In this document: in pieces, positions 25,335 through 35,079 of the stretch
How positions within the stretch are numbered: position 1 is the stretch's first letter
Layout of the letters: the number at the start of each line of letters is the position of its first letter
Origin: Pseudomonas fluorescens
GTDB lineage: Bacteria; Pseudomonadota; Gammaproteobacteria; Pseudomonadales; Pseudomonadaceae
Direction of reading: 5' to 3'
DNA length: 64,000 nt
Assembly (NCBI RefSeq): GCF_001902145.1
Contig: NZ_MRST01000027.1
Location: forward strand, 230,519 to 294,518
Position numbers and translations under genes: made by a program
The notes under the pieces: model-generated
Seen by the model: only the letters and a program-made list of their open reading frames with translations
What the model was told of the DNA's origin: nothing
Databases searched by the model: none

Positions 25335-26138
25335 TTACTGGGCCGGCGTTGGCAGGGCTGGAATCGGCTCTGTCGGTGCCGGCAGGCTTGGGATGGTTGG
25401 TTCAGGCGCGGGCTCAGTGACAGGCGCCGGGTTCACCTGCGGGTTCGGCGCGATCGGTGCCGCCTCAGGTGGAGGTGCAAGCAGTTGCGCAGCGGGCGCC
25501 ATCGGTACGTCCTGGGGTGCCTCGACCTTCTCGGCTACCGGAGCGGCCTTGGGCTCGGGCACGCCCAGGTCGGCCTTGGGCTGCTCTGGAATATGCTCGG
25601 CCTGCTTTACTTCCTGCGGCAGGAACACGTCCACCAACGCGAAGTAACGCTCGTAGAACTTCGGTGCAGAGACGGTCTCGCTTGCCACCTTCACCATCGA
25701 GTCGTCGGTGGAGCCAATCGGCATCGACACCGAGCCCAGCACGCCCACACCGAGGCTCGCGGAGTTGTTGACCTTCTTCAGTGCATAACGGTCCTGCAAG
25801 GCGTTGGCAAACATCGTCGAGTGATTGCTGCCCTTGCCATCAGCGGCGCACACCACATTGAAACTGATCTGCAGGTGGGTCTCGCCGGTCTGCTGGAAGC
25901 TCTTGTTGCCGGCCACCAACTTCGGATCGCTGCTGGTGATGATGTAGCCCTGGCTCAGCAGGGCACGGCGCGCAGCTTCACAGGCCGCCACATCGCTGAC
26001 CGGGTAATCGCGGGAAAACGTACCGGAATCGTCGAAGTTCTCATGTTCGTAGATAGCGGTCTTGGGTGACGAGCAGCCCGCAGCGCCCGCCAGCACCAGC
26101 GCCAACCCGAGATTGCGCAAGTGAAATGATGTCGACAT
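25335..26138 (-). CDS. DUF2242 lipoprotein
   Basis: 267 residues. The signal peptide ends in a lipobox, LAGAAGC, so it is a lipoprotein with Cys at about residue 22. A DUF2242-like domain follows (about 30-175: YEHENFDDSGTFSRDYPVSDVAACEAARRAL). The last 90 residues are a Pro/Ala/Glu-rich tail of low complexity, probably reaching through the periplasm. The end lies one base from the convergent E1 gene. The function is not known. Confidence 0.8.
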   Translation of the reverse strand: MSTSFHLRNLGLALVLAGAAGCSSPKTAIYEHENFDDSGTFSRDYPVSDVAACEAARRALLSQGYIITSSDPKLVAGNKSFQQTGETHLQISFNVVCAADGKGSNHSTMFANALQDRYALKKVNNSASLGVGVLGSVSMPIGSTDDSMVKVASETVSAPKFYERYFALVDVFLPQEVKQAEHIPEQPKADLGVPEPKAAPVAEKVEAPQDVPMAPAAQLLAPPPEAAPIAPNPQVNPAPVTEPAPEPTIPSLPAPTEPIPALPTPAQ

Positions 26139-26227
26139 TGAAAATCCTGAAGAAAACGGTCCGGACGGTATTGTGCAACAGAACGCGACATCGAAGCGCG
26201 CATTCCTGTCGGTAAAACATCTCAGGC

Positions 26228-27127
26228 TCAGGAAGCGGCGTCAGTAGGAAAAAGCCCGGCGCACATGTGATCGATAAAGACCCGCAGCTTGGCCGAAGCA
26301 TGGCGACTGGCCGGCCACAGTAACCAGAAACTGCCGCGATGTTCGAGGTGCTCGTCCAGCACCCGCCGCAACCGCCCTTGCCGTACGGCCTGGTTGACCA
26401 TGTAGTCCGGCAGGCACGCGATGCCAAGCCCTTCCTGAACCACGTGATTGAGGGACTCGATGGTGGTGCTGACCAGCGGTGCACGCAAGTTCAGCTCTGC
26501 GGCTCCAGGCACGTGGCGCAGTGGCCAGGGCTCCAGTTTGCCGGTGGCGCAGAATTTGTGCCGCAGGCAGGCGTGATGATTCAGGTCCTGTGGCCGATGG
26601 GGGGTGCCGTGCTGGTCGAAGTAGCCGGGCGTACCGACAAGGACCAACTGGTAATGCCCTAGATGGCGCACCATCAAGCGCGAATCTTCTGGCTTGCCGG
26701 TGCGAATCACCGCGTCGAAGCCCTCCTCTATCACATCCACCATGCGGTCGGAAAAATCCACATCCAATTCGATGTCCGGGTAGGCACGCATAAAATCGCT
26801 GATCACCGGCATCAACAAACCACGCACTTGGGGCACACTGACCCGCAGCTTGCCGCGAGGCTTGGCAGTGACCCCAGTCAATTCCTGTTCGGCCGCTTCC
26901 AACTCCGCCAGGATGCGCCGCGAACGCTCCAGGAACAGCGCGCCCTCGCTGGTCAGGGTGATGCTGCGGGTGCTGCGATGAAACAACCTGACGCCCAGGC
27001 GCTCTTCCATCCGCGCAATGCTTTTACCCACCGCCGACGATGACACGCCCAGTGCGCGGCCCGCAGCGGTAAAGCTAAGGGTTTGCGCGACCTGCACAAA
27101 AACCGAGAGACTGCCCAGATTGTCCAT
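26228..27127 (-). CDS. LysR-family regulator
   Basis: 299 residues from the ATG at 27127; a further ATG 33 bases upstream is possible. N-terminal helix-turn-helix LSVFVQVAQTLSFTAAGRALGVSSSAVGKSIARMEERLGV, then a substrate-binding domain of the CrgA/DmlR type. It is divergent from the MFS gene with 117 bases between, so it most likely controls that exporter. Confidence 0.9.
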   Translation of the reverse strand: MDNLGSLSVFVQVAQTLSFTAAGRALGVSSSAVGKSIARMEERLGVRLFHRSTRSITLTSEGALFLERSRRILAELEAAEQELTGVTAKPRGKLRVSVPQVRGLLMPVISDFMRAYPDIELDVDFSDRMVDVIEEGFDAVIRTGKPEDSRLMVRHLGHYQLVLVGTPGYFDQHGTPHRPQDLNHHACLRHKFCATGKLEPWPLRHVPGAAELNLRAPLVSTTIESLNHVVQEGLGIACLPDYMVNQAVRQGRLRRVLDEHLEHRGSFWLLWPASRHASAKLRVFIDHMCAGLFPTDAAS

Positions 27128-27244
27128 GGTGATGCCTTTGTCGATTGCGGACATCAACATCCGATAAGTTCGGAACCTTAGCCTGTTTTTCCGCGCCTCG
27201 CAGCCACCTACCCTGGCTCCTTGCCCTTTTCAAGGAGAGCCCCG

Positions 27245-28426
27245 ATGAACGACAGTCCCCAATTGGTCGATACAGCCCCCCACGCTGAACCCCTGCCCCT
27301 GGCCGGCCTGCTGGCGTTGGCCTGCGCCGGCTTTATCACCATTCTCACCGAGGCAATGCCCGCCGGCCTGTTACCGCAAATCGGCGCAGGGCTTGGGGTA
27401 TCCCAGGCCCTGGTCGGGCAACTGGTGACGCTCTATGCGCTCGGCTCGTTGCTCGCCGCTATCCCGCTGACATTGCTGACCCGTGGCTGGCGCCGGCGGC
27501 CGTTGCTGTTGATCGCCATCGGCGGCTTTGCATTGGTTAACAGCGTCACCGCGTTCTCCAGCCACTATGGCTTGACCTTGGCTGCACGATTTTTCGCCGG
27601 TGTGTTCGCGGGCTTGCTGTGGGCCTTGCTGGCGGGTTACGCCAGTCGTATGGTCGCGCCTCATCTGCAGGGCCGGGCGATTGCCGTGGCCATGCTGGGC
27701 GCGCCGCTGGCCTTGTCCCTCGGCGTGCCCGCCGGCACCCTGCTGGGTACTCTTGTCGGATGGCGCGCCAGTTTTGCCATCATGACTGGCCTGACCCTGT
27801 TACTGCTGGTATGGGCGCGTTGGCAACTGCCAGATTTTGCCGGTGAACCGCCAAGCAAACGCCTCGGCTTACGTCAGGTACTGGCGTTGCCAGGCATCCG
27901 GCCGGTGCTCTGGGTGACCTTTACCTACGTGCTGGCCCATAACATTCTCTATACCTACATCGCCCCTTTGCTGGTGCCCGCCGGTATCGACCGCGAGATT
28001 GATCGCGTGCTGCTGGTGTTCGGCCTGATGGCCCTGCTGAGCATCTGGCTGGTAGGCATCTGGATTGATCAACACCTGAGGCTGCTGACCCTCATCAGTT
28101 GCGCGATGTTCGCCGTTGCGGCCCTGCTGCTCGGATTGTGGTTCAACTGCGTAGTCGTTATTTATGTCAGCGTGGCGTTGTGGGGACTCGCCTTCGGCGG
28201 CCTGCCCGCTTTATTGCAAACCGCGCTGGCCAAATCGGCTGGCAATTCGGCCGATGCCGCCCAATCGATGTTGGTCACAGTATGGAACCTGGGCATCGCC
28301 GGGGGTGGATTGGTGGGCGGCCTATTGCTCCAACGTTGGGGAGTTGTGGCATTTCCATGGGCAGTTCTAGGATTGGTCGTGTTGGCGCTAGGCGCAATTC
28401 GGGGCAAAGCGCAGCCCGCACGATGA
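27245..28426 (+). CDS. MFS efflux transporter (DHA1 type)
   Basis: 393 residues with about 12 transmembrane helices, start at 27245 behind AAGGAGAGCCCCG. TEAMPAGLLPQIGAGLGVS at the end of helix 1 and the loop LLTRGWRRRPLL are typical of drug and sugar efflux MFS proteins such as AraJ/YdhP relatives. The substrate is not predictable. It is paired with the divergent LysR gene. Confidence 0.88.
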   Translation: MNDSPQLVDTAPHAEPLPLAGLLALACAGFITILTEAMPAGLLPQIGAGLGVSQALVGQLVTLYALGSLLAAIPLTLLTRGWRRRPLLLIAIGGFALVNSVTAFSSHYGLTLAARFFAGVFAGLLWALLAGYASRMVAPHLQGRAIAVAMLGAPLALSLGVPAGTLLGTLVGWRASFAIMTGLTLLLLVWARWQLPDFAGEPPSKRLGLRQVLALPGIRPVLWVTFTYVLAHNILYTYIAPLLVPAGIDREIDRVLLVFGLMALLSIWLVGIWIDQHLRLLTLISCAMFAVAALLLGLWFNCVVVIYVSVALWGLAFGGLPALLQTALAKSAGNSADAAQSMLVTVWNLGIAGGGLVGGLLLQRWGVVAFPWAVLGLVVLALGAIRGKAQPAR

Positions 28427-28544
28427 CAAGTTTGTTTACAACTTATTCCTCACCTTCCTATCATCGCCCCAGGGTGCGTTGCTGCATAAAGCACGGCGCA
28501 GGTTAAAAGCCAAGCATTGGTCGGGCCGCCAATGGAGATTTGTC

Positions 28545-29888
28545 GTGCCTGATAAACACCCCGCCATCCCCCGCCCCCAGCGTTTGACTGAGGGCGCGCT
28601 GTCCGCCCTTGAGCGCTTTTCACACATCGAAGCCGTCAGCGGTATCGTGCTGCTGTTGGCCGCCATCGTCGCGCTGGTGTGGGCCAACAGCCCCGCCGCC
28701 GCGACCTACGAGCATTTCTGGAACACGCCCATCACCCTCGGGCTGGGCGATTACAGCGTGTCGCGCTCCCTGCATTTTCTGGTCAATGACGGGCTGATGA
28801 CCATTTTCTTTCTGGTGGTCGGTGCCGAGATCCGCCAGGAAATCAAAGACGGCGCCCTCGCCAACCTGAAGCTGGCCACGCTGCCGTTGGGCGCGGCGTT
28901 GGGCGGCGTGCTGATGCCCGCACTCATCTACACTCTGCTCAACCACGGCACCGCCGCCGCGAGTGGCTGGGCGGTACCCACCGCGACCGACATCGCCTTT
29001 GCCGTGGGCGTGCTCGCGTTGCTGGGCAAATCGATTCCCAGTGGCGTGCGCATCCTGCTGCTGGCCTTGGCGATCATCGATGACATCGTGGCGATCCTGA
29101 TCATCGCGATCTTTTTCACCGCCAGCCTCGACTACATGGGCTTGGTGATTGCTGCTGGCGGGCTGGCCCTGGTGCTGGTGTTCCAACGCATGGGCATCAG
29201 CAAGGCGGCGATCTACCTGCTGCCAGGCGCTATCGTGTGGTTTGGCCTGCTCAAGACCGGCGTGCACCCAACGCTCGCCGGGGTGATCCTGGGCTTGATG
29301 ACTCCCGTCAATTCCAAGCCCACCAGGGAACGCCCGCTGGAAACCATCGAACGCACCTTCAACGAGCTGATGGACCGGTTCTCGCAACCAGCCGAAGGGG
29401 CCCAGCAAGTCGCCACGCCCCTCAAGCAATTGCGCGAAGCCCAGCGGGAAATACTGCCGCCGGTGCAGCGTGTTCAATCGGCGTTGCACCCCTGGGTAGC
29501 GTTCGGCGTGATGCCGCTGTTTGCATTGGCCAACGCCGGTGTGAGCCTGGACGGTTTCAATCTGGATGACCCGCTGGCCCACGGTGTGTTCATGGGCGTC
29601 ATCTTCGCCCTGGTGCTCGGCAAGCCTCTGGGCGTGATGCTGGCGAGCCTGGCGTTGGTCAAACTCAACATCTGCAAGCTGCCGGACGGTGTGACCTGGA
29701 CGGGCGTTGGCCTGGTCGGCCTGTTGGCGGGGATCGGTTTCACCATGTCGATCTTTATCTCTTCCCTGGCATTTTCCGACCCGGCCCTGCTGGCGGCTGC
29801 GAAGCTGAGCGTATTGGCCGCTTCAACCCTGGCGGCGGTGATCGGGTTGACGTGGGGCAAGCTCAAGTTTGCAGCTAAGAACGCCTGA
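28545..29888 (+). CDS. nhaA: Na+/H+ antiporter NhaA
   Basis: 447 residues from the GTG at 28545 behind GGAG; other starts upstream lack a ribosome site. Essential aspartates are present: TATDIAFA (the Asp133 equivalent) and LAIIDDIVAIL (Asp163/164). About 12 helices; ATLPLGAALGGVLMPALIY and GFTMSIFISSLAF are family signatures. It exchanges external protons for internal sodium at alkaline pH. The protein is about 60 residues longer than in E. coli, largely from a hydrophilic insert (TRERPLETIERTF... to VQRVQSALHPW). Confidence 0.93.
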   Translation: MPDKHPAIPRPQRLTEGALSALERFSHIEAVSGIVLLLAAIVALVWANSPAAATYEHFWNTPITLGLGDYSVSRSLHFLVNDGLMTIFFLVVGAEIRQEIKDGALANLKLATLPLGAALGGVLMPALIYTLLNHGTAAASGWAVPTATDIAFAVGVLALLGKSIPSGVRILLLALAIIDDIVAILIIAIFFTASLDYMGLVIAAGGLALVLVFQRMGISKAAIYLLPGAIVWFGLLKTGVHPTLAGVILGLMTPVNSKPTRERPLETIERTFNELMDRFSQPAEGAQQVATPLKQLREAQREILPPVQRVQSALHPWVAFGVMPLFALANAGVSLDGFNLDDPLAHGVFMGVIFALVLGKPLGVMLASLALVKLNICKLPDGVTWTGVGLVGLLAGIGFTMSIFISSLAFSDPALLAAAKLSVLAASTLAAVIGLTWGKLKFAAKNA

Positions 29889-29920
29889 AGCGCATTCAGC
29901 ACTCACTTTATCAAGGGCAA

Positions 29921-29956
29921 AAAAAGACCCCGGCCTTTTCAGGTCGGGGTCTTTTT
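29921..29956. terminator. Bidirectional terminator between nhaA and ppiD
   Basis: A-run, GACCCCG...CGGGGTC stem, T-run; it can end transcripts from both converging genes. Confidence 0.9.
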
Positions 29957-29969
29957 ATTCAGGCCGGCA

Positions 29970-31844
29970 TCAGTACTTCTTGATGTCTGCCTGGGTTTCC
30001 AGCTGCTTGCGGTAGGCCGCAAAGTCCTGCTGGCCAATACGGGAAGCGAGGAAGCGGCGGTATTGCGCCTTTTCTTCGTCCGTAGGGGCCGCCGCTTCGT
30101 TCACGCCGTTCAAGCGCACGATCACCAGGCTGCCATCGCGCAGGGTCACGGTGGTGAAGGTCGGCTTGTCCTTGGCCGCAGGCTTGGGCATGCGGAACAA
30201 GGCTTGCAGCACGGCCGGGTCGATGGAGTCCTGACCACGGGTAGCTGCCTCAGTCACCTTCCAGGCCTGGCCGTCAACCGGCTGGTCCAGCGCGGTCTTG
30301 CCATCACGCAGGCTGGCGATCAACTCGTCGGCATGGGCTTTGGCGGCAGCGCTCGCGCGCTCCTTGGTCATCTGGGTGCGAATGGCCGCAGCGACGCTCT
30401 CCAGCGGCAACTGGGCCGGCTTGAGATGCTCTTTGGCACGCAGCACGATGATGGTTTCCGGGTCCAGCTCGATAGCGCTGCTGTTGGCACCTTCATCCAG
30501 CACTTCCGGGCTGAAGGCTGCAGTGACCACGGCACGATTGGCCGCAACACCTTCGCCACCTTCACGGCCAAACGGCGCGGAAGTGTGGACGGTCAGCTTC
30601 AAGTCAGACGCCGGCTGGGCCAGGTCAGAGGCTTCGAATGCCGCATCTTCCAATTGCTTGGTCGCTTCGACAAAACGCTGTTCCACCTGCTGTGCCTTGA
30701 GCTCGCGGGTCAGCTTGTCTTTAAGGCTGGCGAACGACGGCACCTCAGGCGCTTCAACGCCCAGCAACTTGATCAAGTGCCAGCCGAAGGCAGTGCGCAC
30801 CGGCGTCGACACCTGGTCTTGCTTCAAGCCGTACAGCGCGGTTTCGAAGTCCGGGTCATAAACGCCAGGGCCGGCAAAGCCGAGGTCACCGCCATTGTTG
30901 GCCGAACCTGGATCCTGGGAGAACTCCTTGGCCAGGGCTTCGAACTTCTCACCCTTGGCCAGGCGCGCCTGGATGTCTTCGATCTTGGCCTTGGCTTGCG
31001 CCTCGGTGACCTTGTCGTTGACCTCAATCAGGATGTGCGCGGCACGACGCTGTTCAGCGAGGTTGGCGGTTTCCTTCTCGTAGGCAGCCTGCAGCTCATC
31101 GTCCTTGACGCTGACCTGGTCGAAGAAGGACGACTTCTTCAACTCCAGATAGTCGATGACCACCTGGTCCGGGGTCATGAACTCTTTGGCGTGCTGGTCG
31201 TAGTAGGCCTTGACCTCGTCGTCGGTGAGTTTCACCGCCGCAGGGTCAGCCTTGATGTTGACGGTAGCGAAGTCGCGGGTCTGTTTTTCCAGACGTGCAA
31301 ACGCCAGCACCTCGGCGTCGGTCACAAAACCACTGCCGGCGATACCTGCGCGAACCTGGCCGATCAGCATTTCCTGGGTCAGCATCTGACGGAATTGCAT
31401 GCGGCTATAGCCCAGCTGACGGATCACCTGGTCAAAGCGTTCGGCGTTGAACTTGCCGTCCACCTGGAATTCCGGCGTCTGCAGGATCACCTGGTCCAGC
31501 GCCGCTTCCGAGAAGCCGAACTTGGAATCGGCAGCACCTTGCAGCAGCAGCTTGCGGTCGATCAGGCCCTTGAGGGCAGCATCGCGCAGCAGTTTTTCGT
31601 CCAGCAGGGAAGCATCGAAATCCTTGCCCAACTGTTGCATCAGCTGGCGCCGTTGCATGTCGACGGCCTGGCTCAGCTCGGTCTGGGTGATTTCTTCACC
31701 ATTGACCTTTGCCACGTCCTGCGTGTTATTACCCGAAGCCTGGAAAATGGCTTCGATACCGGTGAACGCCATCAAAGCGACGATGATCCCGATAATGGTC
31801 TTGGCAATCCAGCCTTGTGAATTGTCCCTGATATTTTGCAGCAT
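29970..31844 (-). CDS. ppiD: Periplasmic folding chaperone PpiD
   Basis: 624 residues. One N-terminal membrane helix (about 15-34) anchors it in the inner membrane; a SurA-N-like chaperone region follows (VNGEEITQTELSQAV...), then a parvulin domain near 265-355 (RAAHILIEVND...FGWHLIKLLG) and a C-terminal extension. It helps newly exported proteins leave the Sec translocon. It follows hupB as in other pseudomonads, but the tRNA-like relic and a terminator separate them. Confidence 0.95.
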   Translation of the reverse strand: MLQNIRDNSQGWIAKTIIGIIVALMAFTGIEAIFQASGNNTQDVAKVNGEEITQTELSQAVDMQRRQLMQQLGKDFDASLLDEKLLRDAALKGLIDRKLLLQGAADSKFGFSEAALDQVILQTPEFQVDGKFNAERFDQVIRQLGYSRMQFRQMLTQEMLIGQVRAGIAGSGFVTDAEVLAFARLEKQTRDFATVNIKADPAAVKLTDDEVKAYYDQHAKEFMTPDQVVIDYLELKKSSFFDQVSVKDDELQAAYEKETANLAEQRRAAHILIEVNDKVTEAQAKAKIEDIQARLAKGEKFEALAKEFSQDPGSANNGGDLGFAGPGVYDPDFETALYGLKQDQVSTPVRTAFGWHLIKLLGVEAPEVPSFASLKDKLTRELKAQQVEQRFVEATKQLEDAAFEASDLAQPASDLKLTVHTSAPFGREGGEGVAANRAVVTAAFSPEVLDEGANSSAIELDPETIIVLRAKEHLKPAQLPLESVAAAIRTQMTKERASAAAKAHADELIASLRDGKTALDQPVDGQAWKVTEAATRGQDSIDPAVLQALFRMPKPAAKDKPTFTTVTLRDGSLVIVRLNGVNEAAAPTDEEKAQYRRFLASRIGQQDFAAYRKQLETQADIKKY

Positions 31845-31910
31845 GCGTCCCCCAGAAACGGTTGAACTTCAAAAATTAGGCAACCGTGGAGCGTGGGTAG
31901 AGTCCGGATA

Positions 31911-31940
31911 GAAGAAAGGCGCATCCGAGGATGCGCCTTC
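31911..31940 (-). terminator. Terminator upstream of ppiD, after hupB and the tRNA-like element
   Basis: Stem AAGGCGCAT (31916-31924) / ATGCGCCTT (31931-31939) with a six-base loop, followed on the minus strand by a short T-rich stretch. Confidence 0.75.
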
Positions 31941-31947
31941 TCGTAAC

Positions 31948-32019
31948 TGGCGGAGCGGACGGGGGTTCGAATCTGCACCCCCGGCGTGGCGACCCGATAA
32001 GGGGGTCAACTACCGCTCC
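31948..32019 (-). pseudogene. tRNA-Asp-like relic
   Basis: 72 nt. The minus strand starts GGAGCGGTAGTT and ends CCCGTCCGCTCCGCCA, so the 7-bp acceptor stem, discriminator G and encoded CCA are those of tRNA-Asp; ACGCCGGGGGT in the middle also matches. The D-arm and the left half of the anticodon arm are replaced (GACCC...GGGTC hairpin), the GTC anticodon loop is broken, and the T-arm has an enlarged 12-base loop between CGGGGG and CCCCCG. A normal cloverleaf does not form. The comparison with intact tRNA-Asp is from memory. Confidence 0.6.
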
Positions 32020-32072
32020 GCTGCCAGGCCAGACCTGCGTCCGACCCGGGTAAGCAAAGGCTTGAACGAAGC

Positions 32073-32345
32073 TTAGTTAACGGCTTCTTTCAGGGCTTTA
32101 CCGGCTTTGAAACCTGGTTTCTTGGCAGCAGCGATTTGCAGTGCTTTACCGGTCTGTGGGTTACGGCCAGTGCGAGCTGGGCGGTCAGTCACAGAGAAAG
32201 TACCGAAGCCTACCAGTACCACGGAGTCGCCGGCCTTCAGAGCGCCAGTGACGGATTCGATTACTGCGTCCAGCGCACGGCCAGCAGCAGCTTTCGGGAT
32301 ATCAGCGGATGCAGCGATAGCATCAATCAGTTCCGACTTGTTCAC
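32073..32345 (-). CDS. hupB: DNA-binding protein HU-beta
   Basis: 90 residues from the GTG at 32345, with AGGGGA upstream. Typical HU: MNKSELIDAIAASADIPKAAAGRALDAV, the VLVGFGTFSVTDRPARTGRNPQTG arm that inserts into the minor groove, and KKPGFKAGKALKEAVN. It bends and compacts DNA. It follows lon, as in most gamma-proteobacteria. Confidence 0.97.
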   Translation of the reverse strand: MNKSELIDAIAASADIPKAAAGRALDAVIESVTGALKAGDSVVLVGFGTFSVTDRPARTGRNPQTGKALQIAAAKKPGFKAGKALKEAVN

Positions 32346-32494
32346 TCTAAGTCCCCTTATATATCTATTGAGTATGATTCTAAGTTTTTTGGTAAAAAGC
32401 AAAACCAGTGCTGAATGGCCTACAGACACTTAAGAGCCGCTTTATAACAAGGGCTCTAAAAAGCTGTCAAGGAAGCCCCCCAGGCTCCAACACA

Positions 32495-34891
32495 TTAATG
32501 CGTGCTAATTCTTTCCTTGGAATCGGACTCGCGTTTTTCGTCCTTCGCGACTATCTCCGGGACCACATCCGGCAAGGGCTCCGGCGCGTATTGCAGCGCA
32601 ATTTGCAGGACCTCGTCAATCCATTTAACCGGTTTAATCTGAAGATCCTGCTTGATATTGTCAGGAATTTCCTTCAAGTCGCGAACATTCTCTTCAGGAA
32701 TGATCACGGTCTTGATTCCACCCCGGTGCGCAGCGAGTAATTTCTCTTTCAGACCACCGATCGCCAATACCTGACCACGCAGGGTAATTTCCCCGGTCAT
32801 CGCCACATCGGCGCGCACAGGAATGCCGGTCAGCGCTGATACCAGCGCCGTGCACATGCCTACGCCAGCGCTAGGGCCGTCTTTGGGGGTCGCCCCTTCC
32901 GGCATGTGGATATGGGTGTCGTGCTTCTCGTGGAAGTCCAGCGGGATGCCCAGGCTGCGGGCGCGGCTGCGCACCACGGTCTGCGCGGCGGTAATGGATT
33001 CGACCATCACATCACCCAGGGAGCCGGTCTTGATCAATTGGCCTTTGCCCGGAATCACCGCGGCTTCGATGGTGAGCAATTCGCCACCCACCTGGGTCCA
33101 CGCCAAACCAGTCACCTGGCCGACCTGATCCTGCTGCTCGGCAAGGCCGTAGCGGAATTTCTTCACGCCCAGGAAGTGTTCCAGGGAATCGGCAACTACC
33201 TTCACAGAGAAGCGTTTTTCCAGCGCGTGCTCCTTCACGGCCTTGCGGCAGATCTTCGCGATCTGGCGCTCAAGGCCCCGTACACCGGCCTCGCGGGTGT
33301 AGTAGCGCACGATGTCACGGATCGCCTCGACCTCGAATTCGATCTCGCCCTTCTTCAGGCCGTTGGCCGAAATCTGCTTGGGCGCGAGGTACTTGACCGC
33401 GATGTTGATCTTCTCGTCTTCGGTGTAGCCCGGCAGACGAATCACCTCCATCCGATCCAGCAAGGCTGGCGGAATGTTCATGGAGTTGGAGGTGCACAAG
33501 AACATTACGTCAGACAAGTCGTAGTCGACTTCCAGGTAATGGTCGTTGAAATTATGGTTCTGCTCGGGATCAAGCACTTCGAGCAAGGCAGACGCCGGGT
33601 CGCCACGCATGTCGCTGCCCATTTTGTCGATTTCATCGAGCAGGAACAGCGGGTTGCGCACCCCCACTTTTGTCATCTTTTGAATCAATCTTCCTGGCAT
33701 CGAACCGATGTAAGTACGGCGATGACCACGAATTTCCGCTTCGTCACGCACGCCACCCAAGGCCATGCGCACGAATTTGCGGTTGGTCGCGCTGGCAATC
33801 GATTCCGCCAGGGAAGTTTTACCCACACCAGGAGGCCCGACCAGGCACAACACAGGACCGCGGATTTTCTTCACACGCTTTTGCACGGCGAGGTACTCAA
33901 GGATGCGCTCCTTGACCTCTTCCAGGCCGTAATGGTCAGCGTCGAGGATCTCTTCAGCACGGGCCAAGTCCAGGCGCACCTTGGTCTGGGCCTTCCACGG
34001 CACTTGCACCAACCAGTCGATATACGAGCGCACCACGGTGGCTTCGGCCGACATCGGCGACATCTGCTTGAGCTTGTTCAGCTCCGCGGTGGCCTTGGTC
34101 AGGGCGTCTTTGGGCAGGCCAGCGGCATCGATACGCTTCTTCAGCTCTTCGATTTCGTTGTGGCCTTCCTCGCCGTCACCGAGTTCCTTCTGAATGGCCT
34201 TCATCTGCTCATTCAGATAGTACTCGCGCTGGCTGCGCTCCATCTGCTTCTTCACACGGCCACGGATGCGCTTCTCAACCTGCAGCAGGTCGATTTCGCC
34301 ATCCAGCAACGCCAGCACGTGTTCGACACGGGCCGACAGGTCGATGATTTCGAGGATGTCTTGCTTCTGCTCGATCTTCAGCGCCATGTGGGCGGCCATG
34401 GTGTCGACCAGGCGGCTTGGCTCATCAATGCTGTTGAGGGACGACAGGACTTCAGCCGGAACTTTCTTGCCCAACTGCACATACTGCTCGAACTGCGAGA
34501 GCAGGCTGCGCACGAACACCTCGGACTCACGCTCCGGGGCTTCGACTTCTTCGATCAGCGCCACTTCTGCGCGCAGGTGGCCGTCCACCTCCATGAAACG
34601 CTCTACGGCGCCGCGCTGCTCACCTTCGACCAACACCTTGACGGTGCCATCGGGCAGTTTGAGCAATTGCAGGACAGTGGCAATGGTGCCGACGCGATAC
34701 AGGGCGTCTTCACCCGGATCGTCATCAGCAGGATTCTTCTGGGCCAACAGCAGGATTTGCTTGTCGCCCGTCATCGCGGCCTCGAGGGCTTCGATAGACT
34801 TCTCGCGCCCCACGAACAGCGGGATAACCATGTGCGGATAGACGACGACATCACGCAACGGCAGGAGAGGCAATTCGATGGTTGTCTTCAT
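32495..34891 (-). CDS. lon: ATP-dependent protease Lon
   Basis: 798 residues from the ATG at 34891. N-terminal substrate domain (LPLLPLRDVVVYPHMVIPLFVGRE), AAA+ module (Walker A GPPGVGKTSLAESIA; Walker B LFLLDEIDKMG) and a protease domain with the serine in KDGPSAGVGM and the lysine in GGLKEKLLAAHRGGIKTV. It degrades damaged proteins and some regulators in the cytoplasm. It is preceded by a sigma32-type promoter and follows clpX. Confidence 0.97.
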   Translation of the reverse strand: MKTTIELPLLPLRDVVVYPHMVIPLFVGREKSIEALEAAMTGDKQILLLAQKNPADDDPGEDALYRVGTIATVLQLLKLPDGTVKVLVEGEQRGAVERFMEVDGHLRAEVALIEEVEAPERESEVFVRSLLSQFEQYVQLGKKVPAEVLSSLNSIDEPSRLVDTMAAHMALKIEQKQDILEIIDLSARVEHVLALLDGEIDLLQVEKRIRGRVKKQMERSQREYYLNEQMKAIQKELGDGEEGHNEIEELKKRIDAAGLPKDALTKATAELNKLKQMSPMSAEATVVRSYIDWLVQVPWKAQTKVRLDLARAEEILDADHYGLEEVKERILEYLAVQKRVKKIRGPVLCLVGPPGVGKTSLAESIASATNRKFVRMALGGVRDEAEIRGHRRTYIGSMPGRLIQKMTKVGVRNPLFLLDEIDKMGSDMRGDPASALLEVLDPEQNHNFNDHYLEVDYDLSDVMFLCTSNSMNIPPALLDRMEVIRLPGYTEDEKINIAVKYLAPKQISANGLKKGEIEFEVEAIRDIVRYYTREAGVRGLERQIAKICRKAVKEHALEKRFSVKVVADSLEHFLGVKKFRYGLAEQQDQVGQVTGLAWTQVGGELLTIEAAVIPGKGQLIKTGSLGDVMVESITAAQTVVRSRARSLGIPLDFHEKHDTHIHMPEGATPKDGPSAGVGMCTALVSALTGIPVRADVAMTGEITLRGQVLAIGGLKEKLLAAHRGGIKTVIIPEENVRDLKEIPDNIKQDLQIKPVKWIDEVLQIALQYAPEPLPDVVPEIVAKDEKRESDSKERISTH

Positions 34892-34932
34892 GATTTCGCC
34901 TCTATGACAGTTCAAAAATAAGCTTGAAACCA

Positions 34933-34961
34933 AGATGGGGGTTACATGCAAAAAAAACAAG
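34933..34961 (-). promoter_or_regulatory. Heat-shock (sigma32-type) promoter of lon
   Basis: On the minus strand CTTGTT (34961-34956), 15 bases, CCCCATCT (34940-34933), close to the sigma32 consensus CTTGAAA / CCCCATNT. It lies 42 bases before the lon start codon. Confidence 0.8.
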
Positions 34962-35024
34962 CTCAATGCCAGTAGTTAAACGCATGAATACACGCGAATT
35001 TAACCACCGCTCCGAGAAAAGCCC

Positions 35025-35056
35025 CAAAAAAACAAGGGGCCCCTAGAGGCCCCTTG
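35025..35056 (-). terminator. Terminator after clpX
   Basis: CAAGGGGCC / GGCCCCTTG stem followed by seven T on the minus strand. It separates clpX from lon. Confidence 0.9.
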
Positions 35057-35079
35057 CTTGTACCGCAACTGCTGAACGC

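Noticed and set aside
32906..34921. 671-aa open frame opposite lon
   Set aside because: Shadow frame; lon shows all active-site motifs.
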